Positions 60,927 to 64,000 of a DNA stretch of 64,000 nucleotides are shown here, one piece after another (position 1 is the stretch's first letter; each line of letters begins with the position of its first letter). The notes under the pieces were generated by a model. The model saw nothing but the letters and a program-made list of their open reading frames with translations. It was not told the DNA's origin and did no database searches. The stretch is from NCBI RefSeq assembly GCF_000496835.1, contig NZ_KI543237.1, forward strand, positions 576,364 through 640,363, read 5' to 3'. Source of the stretch: Thalassobacillus devorans MSP14. GTDB lineage: Bacteria > Bacillota > Bacilli > Bacillales > Halobacillaceae. A program made the translations under genes and the position numbers.

Positions 60927-62423
60927 TTAACTGGCAGTGTTCACTCTTTTGATTTTCCTGATTCCAAATACTAGTACTGCTATTAGTAAAGCGAACAACA
61001 AAATCGGAATACCATAAACAAATGTGAAATAGCTGATTTGACTTTTTTCTTTAGCCACTGGCACGCTGAATTCGTCAGAAGCATTTTTAATATCCTCAGT
61101 CGGCAATGCATATACATTACTGTCCTGACTTCCTACAATCAAGGTGTCATTCATAATGATTGGACCTGATGGAGCCAATTTTCCACCTAACTCTTTACGA
61201 CCAATCTCTTCCCCTGTCTCGGCATCCAAGGCATGGACAAACCCCTTCGCATTGGAGAAGTAAACAACTCCGTCATCCGCTACTGGCGGAGCCTTCATAA
61301 CTGCATTATTGAACTCCCAGAGCCGCTCGCCAGATTTCAAATCATAGGCATAAAACTTTTTAGTGATTGGACTTCCTACATAGATTTTGCCTTCGTATAT
61401 AATTGGAGCACCGGATTTATTGTTCTTTACAAATTCACCGATGCCAAGACTATCTTCCCAAATCACTTCACCAGTTTTTGTATCCATTGCGTAAATTTTG
61501 TGTCTGGGATGCTTTTCACGTTCATTGATGAAGCCGCCTCCGCCAAAGAAACCTTTGATGGCTTCTTTATAGACTTCAACTACACCATCCCGATCGTATA
61601 CTTGCTTCAACCGAACCGGCGTCGCGTCTTCCAGAGCAGTTGTCACGACAATCCCTTGGTCTACCGCAGGCGGAACATCATCCAGGCCGGCATTTACATT
61701 TTCAAACTCGGTCTGCCATTTGATTTTGTCTGTAGTAAGATCGACAGAAGTAAAGGCATATGGTAACGGACCGCTTCCCCCGACAAATAGCTGATCACCA
61801 ACGATGTTCGGGGATGACATACTTACCGTGTGGCCCAGGTTCACCTTTGTATCTGACTCTCCAGTTTCGGCATCAATTTTATAAAGATGGTCGTCTCCGG
61901 TAGCAGCATACACATAACCGTCTTTGAAGGTAGGGGTAGGCATCACTTCACCTTTGGTATTAAATTTCCATTTTGTTTCTCCTGTTTCTGCATCTAACGC
62001 TAACACACCACTTTCCCCAGTTCCTCGGGTACCATCTTCCTGGAAGAACCGGTTACCGAATCCAACAAACACAGTGCCTTCGTTATAAATCATCTCAGAG
62101 TGAATCCAGTTAGGGGCTTTGCTTCTCCACAACTCTTCACCACTGTTAACATCAAATGCAAACAGATCACCAGAATTGTGGTTCCCGACAAACAGTTTGT
62201 CCCCTGCCACGACTGGGGTAGCACGTACCTCATCTGCAGTTTTAAACGTTTTCGCTTCCAGTGGCTCGACGCCTTCCTGATTGTATACGGCATTCTTATC
62301 GTCCTTCAGACGATACTCATGCCAGGCATCCGGTCCAAATTCAGCGCTTGCCTGCACTGGAGTCATAAGTAATGGGACAGCCAGTAAGGCAGCCAATAAT
62401 CCATTTTGCCTCTTCTTTCGCAT
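60927..62423 (-). CDS. Membrane-anchored PQQ-binding-like beta-propeller protein
   Basis: A 498-residue exported protein. The signal peptide runs to about residue 27, followed by PQQ/YWTD-type propeller repeats, each with ALDAETGE, AIDAETGE or DLKSGERLWEF-like segments (about 65-430). A C-terminal helix at about 463-487 (FVYGIPILLFALLIAVLVFG) is followed by positive residues, which would hold the propeller on the outer face of the membrane. The family includes BamB and quinoprotein dehydrogenases, but no PQQ-binding catalytic residues can be assigned, so the function is unknown. The ATG at 62423 follows GGAG at eight bases; an upstream GTG at 62432 is less likely. Confidence 0.82.
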   Translation of the reverse strand: MRKKRQNGLLAALLAVPLLMTPVQASAEFGPDAWHEYRLKDDKNAVYNQEGVEPLEAKTFKTADEVRATPVVAGDKLFVGNHNSGDLFAFDVNSGEELWRSKAPNWIHSEMIYNEGTVFVGFGNRFFQEDGTRGTGESGVLALDAETGETKWKFNTKGEVMPTPTFKDGYVYAATGDDHLYKIDAETGESDTKVNLGHTVSMSSPNIVGDQLFVGGSGPLPYAFTSVDLTTDKIKWQTEFENVNAGLDDVPPAVDQGIVVTTALEDATPVRLKQVYDRDGVVEVYKEAIKGFFGGGGFINEREKHPRHKIYAMDTKTGEVIWEDSLGIGEFVKNNKSGAPIIYEGKIYVGSPITKKFYAYDLKSGERLWEFNNAVMKAPPVADDGVVYFSNAKGFVHALDAETGEEIGRKELGGKLAPSGPIIMNDTLIVGSQDSNVYALPTEDIKNASDEFSVPVAKEKSQISYFTFVYGIPILLFALLIAVLVFGIRKIKRVNTAS

Positions 62424-62488
62424 TCTTTCCACTCCTTAATTCATAAAAATATAATGACAAAATATTTACACTTCTAAGTACGGTGCAT

Positions 62489-62497
62489 ATTATAGCA
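62489..62497 (-). promoter_or_regulatory. Extended -10 promoter of the PQQ-propeller gene
   Basis: TGTGC-TATAAT on the minus strand at about 62499-62489 is an extended -10 about 65 bases before the start. The -35 region is unclear. Confidence 0.55.
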
Positions 62498-62540
62498 CAT
62501 TTTGTCGAGCATCCACATTACAATTTAGTGTTAAGGGTAT

Positions 62541-62618
62541 GGGTATCCAATATCTGGATGACCTCGGGCATGAACGAAAACACCCCGGAGCCCTCCAAAT
62601 TTTGGAGGGCTCCGGGGT
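62541..62618. repeat. Two-hairpin repeat R10, arm A degenerate, arm B intact
   Basis: Arm B at 62581-62618 (CACCCCGGAGCCCTCCAAA and complement) is perfect and lies 11 bases after the GT4 stop, with GTTTTCG following on the minus strand, so it probably terminates that gene. The arm-A side (62541-62570) is degenerate (TATCCAATATCTGGATG remains). Confidence 0.85.
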
Positions 62619-62628
62619 AGTATTGGTA

Positions 62629-63729
62629 TTAATGCAATTTTTTATAAACGCTTTGGACTTGTGAGGCGAATTGATCGATGGAGAAATTGGCAGCTGCGTA
62701 TTTTTGTAAGGCAGCTCCGATATGTTTAAGCTGTCCCTCTTTCTTTTGTTCCACTGCTTCTAATATCGCTTCAGCTATAGAAGTTCTACTCGATGGCTGA
62801 ACCAGCCAGCCATATTTCTTCGAAGGTACCAGCCGCTTTACGCCTCCGACATCCGTACTTATAACCGGAACTTCCGCCCGTGCCGCTTCCAGTAAGACAA
62901 GCGGGAAGCTCTCGCTTTTTGAGGTCAACAGTTCTACATCCATCATCGGCAAAATACGGTCGACATCGTTCCGGTGCCCGAGGAAATAGACAGCAGATTG
63001 TATGTTCAACTCCTTTGCCAGCTTCTGAAGGTTATTCCGCTCCGGCCCATCTCCAACTAATACAAGCTTACACCCCGGACAGTTTTTATGAACTTCCCGG
63101 AAAGCTGCAAAGGCCAGTGCGTGCTGTTTGACCTGTTCAAGCCGGGCGACCATCACTACTAAAAAGTCGGCTTCCTGAAACCCGAGCTCTTCTCGTGTAT
63201 AAGGCCGTTCCACCTGATCATCAAAATCCAGGCCATTCAGTATCGTCGTAATCTTTTCTCCCGGAATCGAAAAGTCGAGCAGAACCTTTTTGAACCTTTC
63301 TGAGATAGCGATACAGTGGTCGGCCGAGCGAATCGCCCGTTGTTGGAGCTGCCGCATCACATTCCCTTTCCAGCCCTTGCCCATGAAATCATCCCTTGGG
63401 TCGCTGTGAACCGTGACGACCCAGGGGATATCCAGCCAGTGCTTCATAGCATGGACAAGCACGTTCGCCCGCGGGCCATGAGTATGCACGATACCAATAT
63501 TCTCTTCCTTTATGTAGTGCTTCAACTTTTTCATAACACGCAGGTCCAGCTGACGGGTTTGCCTGAATACAACCGTTCGGATACCAAGTTCACGAGCGCG
63601 CCTAATCATTTCCCCTTCCTCGAATACCCCGAGAACAAATGTTTCCCGGTCTAGTTTGTTGAGGAGAGAAAGGATATGGAACATGCCGCCTCCTGTTTCA
63701 TTGCCTGCATTTAGATGAAGCACTTTCAT
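62629..63729 (-). CDS. Glycosyltransferase family 4
   Basis: A 366-residue cytoplasmic GT-B glycosyltransferase. The N-terminus MKVLHLNAGNETGGGMFHIL has the GGG loop of GT4 enzymes such as TuaC/EpsD-like proteins; IGIVHTHGPRANVLVHAM follows near 90. The C-terminal donor site is LLTSKSESFPLVLLEAARAEV near 266 with the EX7E motif, and STDVGGVKRLV. The start at 63729 matches the family N-terminus and has GAGGG upstream; a longer upstream frame overlaps the next gene. It is 26 bases after a WecG/TagA-like gene, so it belongs to a further envelope polymer locus. Confidence 0.85.
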   Translation of the reverse strand: MKVLHLNAGNETGGGMFHILSLLNKLDRETFVLGVFEEGEMIRRARELGIRTVVFRQTRQLDLRVMKKLKHYIKEENIGIVHTHGPRANVLVHAMKHWLDIPWVVTVHSDPRDDFMGKGWKGNVMRQLQQRAIRSADHCIAISERFKKVLLDFSIPGEKITTILNGLDFDDQVERPYTREELGFQEADFLVVMVARLEQVKQHALAFAAFREVHKNCPGCKLVLVGDGPERNNLQKLAKELNIQSAVYFLGHRNDVDRILPMMDVELLTSKSESFPLVLLEAARAEVPVISTDVGGVKRLVPSKKYGWLVQPSSRTSIAEAILEAVEQKKEGQLKHIGAALQKYAAANFSIDQFASQVQSVYKKLH

Positions 63730-63755
63730 TATTGATACCCTCGTTTCTACTGACT

Positions 63756-64000
63756 TTATTTTTTCCTGATAATATGCCAAAGGAACCGCGGCAGCTGAAG
63801 CATGCGCTTCCAGCGGGATGGACGTTTGATCAGCCGGTACAGCCACTCTAAGTTCAAACGTTGCCAAATCTTTGGAGCACGCTTCATTTCTCCGGCCCAG
63901 ACATCAAGACTGCCTCCTACCCCCATCATCAGGCCATGATCCAGCTGCTTGATTGCTTTGAAAATCCACTTTTCCTGTCTAGGAAATCCGAGTGCCACGA
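63756..64000 (-). CDS. WecG/TagA/CpsF-family glycosyltransferase (partial, 5' end outside window)
   Basis: Only the C-terminal 81 codons are visible; the frame continues past 64000. [33 protein letters not shown] and [17 protein letters not shown] are the conserved C-terminal part of WecG/TagA/CpsF enzymes (shown here as short pieces). These transfer N-acetylmannosamine or a related sugar to a lipid-linked first sugar in teichoic acid or polysaccharide synthesis. Which one cannot be told without the N-terminal half. Confidence 0.88.
   Translation of the reverse strand, partial: VALGFPRQEKWIFKAIKQLDHGLMMGVGGSLDVWAGEMKRAPKIWQRLNLEWLYRLIKRPSRWKRMLQLPRFLWHIIRKK

Noticed and set aside
21245-62618. 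Repeats considered as a CRISPR array
   Set aside because: Copies are kilobases apart, palindromic, without regular spacers and without cas genes in the window.
1-64000. tRNA, rRNA, prophage integrase or attachment sites
   Set aside because: Read through on both strands without finding a cloverleaf-like run, rRNA-like sequence or integrase gene; the only mobile element supported is the IS3-family copy.

Overview
The window looks like chromosome of a low-GC, Gram-positive Bacillaceae bacterium, probably from the salt-tolerant Virgibacillus/Oceanobacillus/Halobacillus neighbourhood. The reasons are strong AGGAGG ribosome binding sites, TTG/GTG starts, a Bacillus-type tyrosine kinase/phosphatase (YwqC/D/E) set, an LCP protein, and Gram-positive secreted wall hydrolases. 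Genus is inferred from gene style only; no rRNA or tRNA gene was seen.

Regions. (1) 1-13.9 kb, minus strand: a thirteen-gene polysaccharide operon. It starts with UDP-glucose pyrophosphorylase, a priming sugar transferase, a CDP-glycerol-type transferase, Wzy, a sulfotransferase-like NKWYS protein, Wzx, two GT4 enzymes and a ManC. It then runs directly into ATP sulfurylase, an SLC13 permease, APS kinase and CysQ. The last four make PAPS and recycle PAP, so the operon appears to build its own sulfate-donor supply for a sulfated exopolysaccharide. (2) 13.9-16.9 kb: a C-terminal remnant of a second CpsB phosphatase, an intact CpsB, and the CapB/CapA tyrosine kinase pair. (3) 17.3-21.2 kb, plus strand: GT2 synthase, LCP protein, SH3b amidase, and a pseudogene of a secreted NAGPA-type protein. 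(4) 21.3-29.4 kb, minus strand: a complete, visibly GC-richer type I Wadjet operon (jetABCD), bracketed by the NAGPA pseudogene on one side and its intact paralogue on the other. (5) 31.4-36.7 kb: secreted M28 peptidase, then MarR regulator, sodium:solute symporter and a creatinase-like M24 hydrolase.

(6) 36.9-48.3 kb: small lipoyl-like, DUF3870 and DUF3055-like proteins, glutamate dehydrogenase, aldehyde dehydrogenase, class III aminotransferase, a divergent MocR regulator, and a HyuA/HyuB hydantoinase-oxoprolinase pair. Three promoter regions here share a long common motif, probably the MocR operator, tying these genes into one nitrogen/amine catabolic regulon. (7) 49-55 kb: YfcC-type carrier, M20 amidohydrolase and YtcJ-like amidohydrolase behind a near-consensus sigma-54 promoter, next to their likely PAS/AAA+ activator. 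(8) 55.1-62.4 kb: S66 LD-carboxypeptidase, gene debris, 5'-nucleotidase with candidate PHO boxes, an IS3-family element, M14 carboxypeptidase and a membrane-anchored PQQ-propeller protein. (9) 62.6-64 kb: GT4 and WecG/TagA-type glycosyltransferases of a further envelope-polymer locus, cut by the window end.

From about 21 kb rightwards the intergenic spaces carry a family of GC-rich two-hairpin repeats (arm A with core AGGTCCTCC, arm B with core CGGAGCCCTCC). They usually sit within about 30 bases of a stop codon and are not seen in the first 21 kb. One copy is split by the IS3 element with a 4-base target duplication, and another is split by pseudogene debris.
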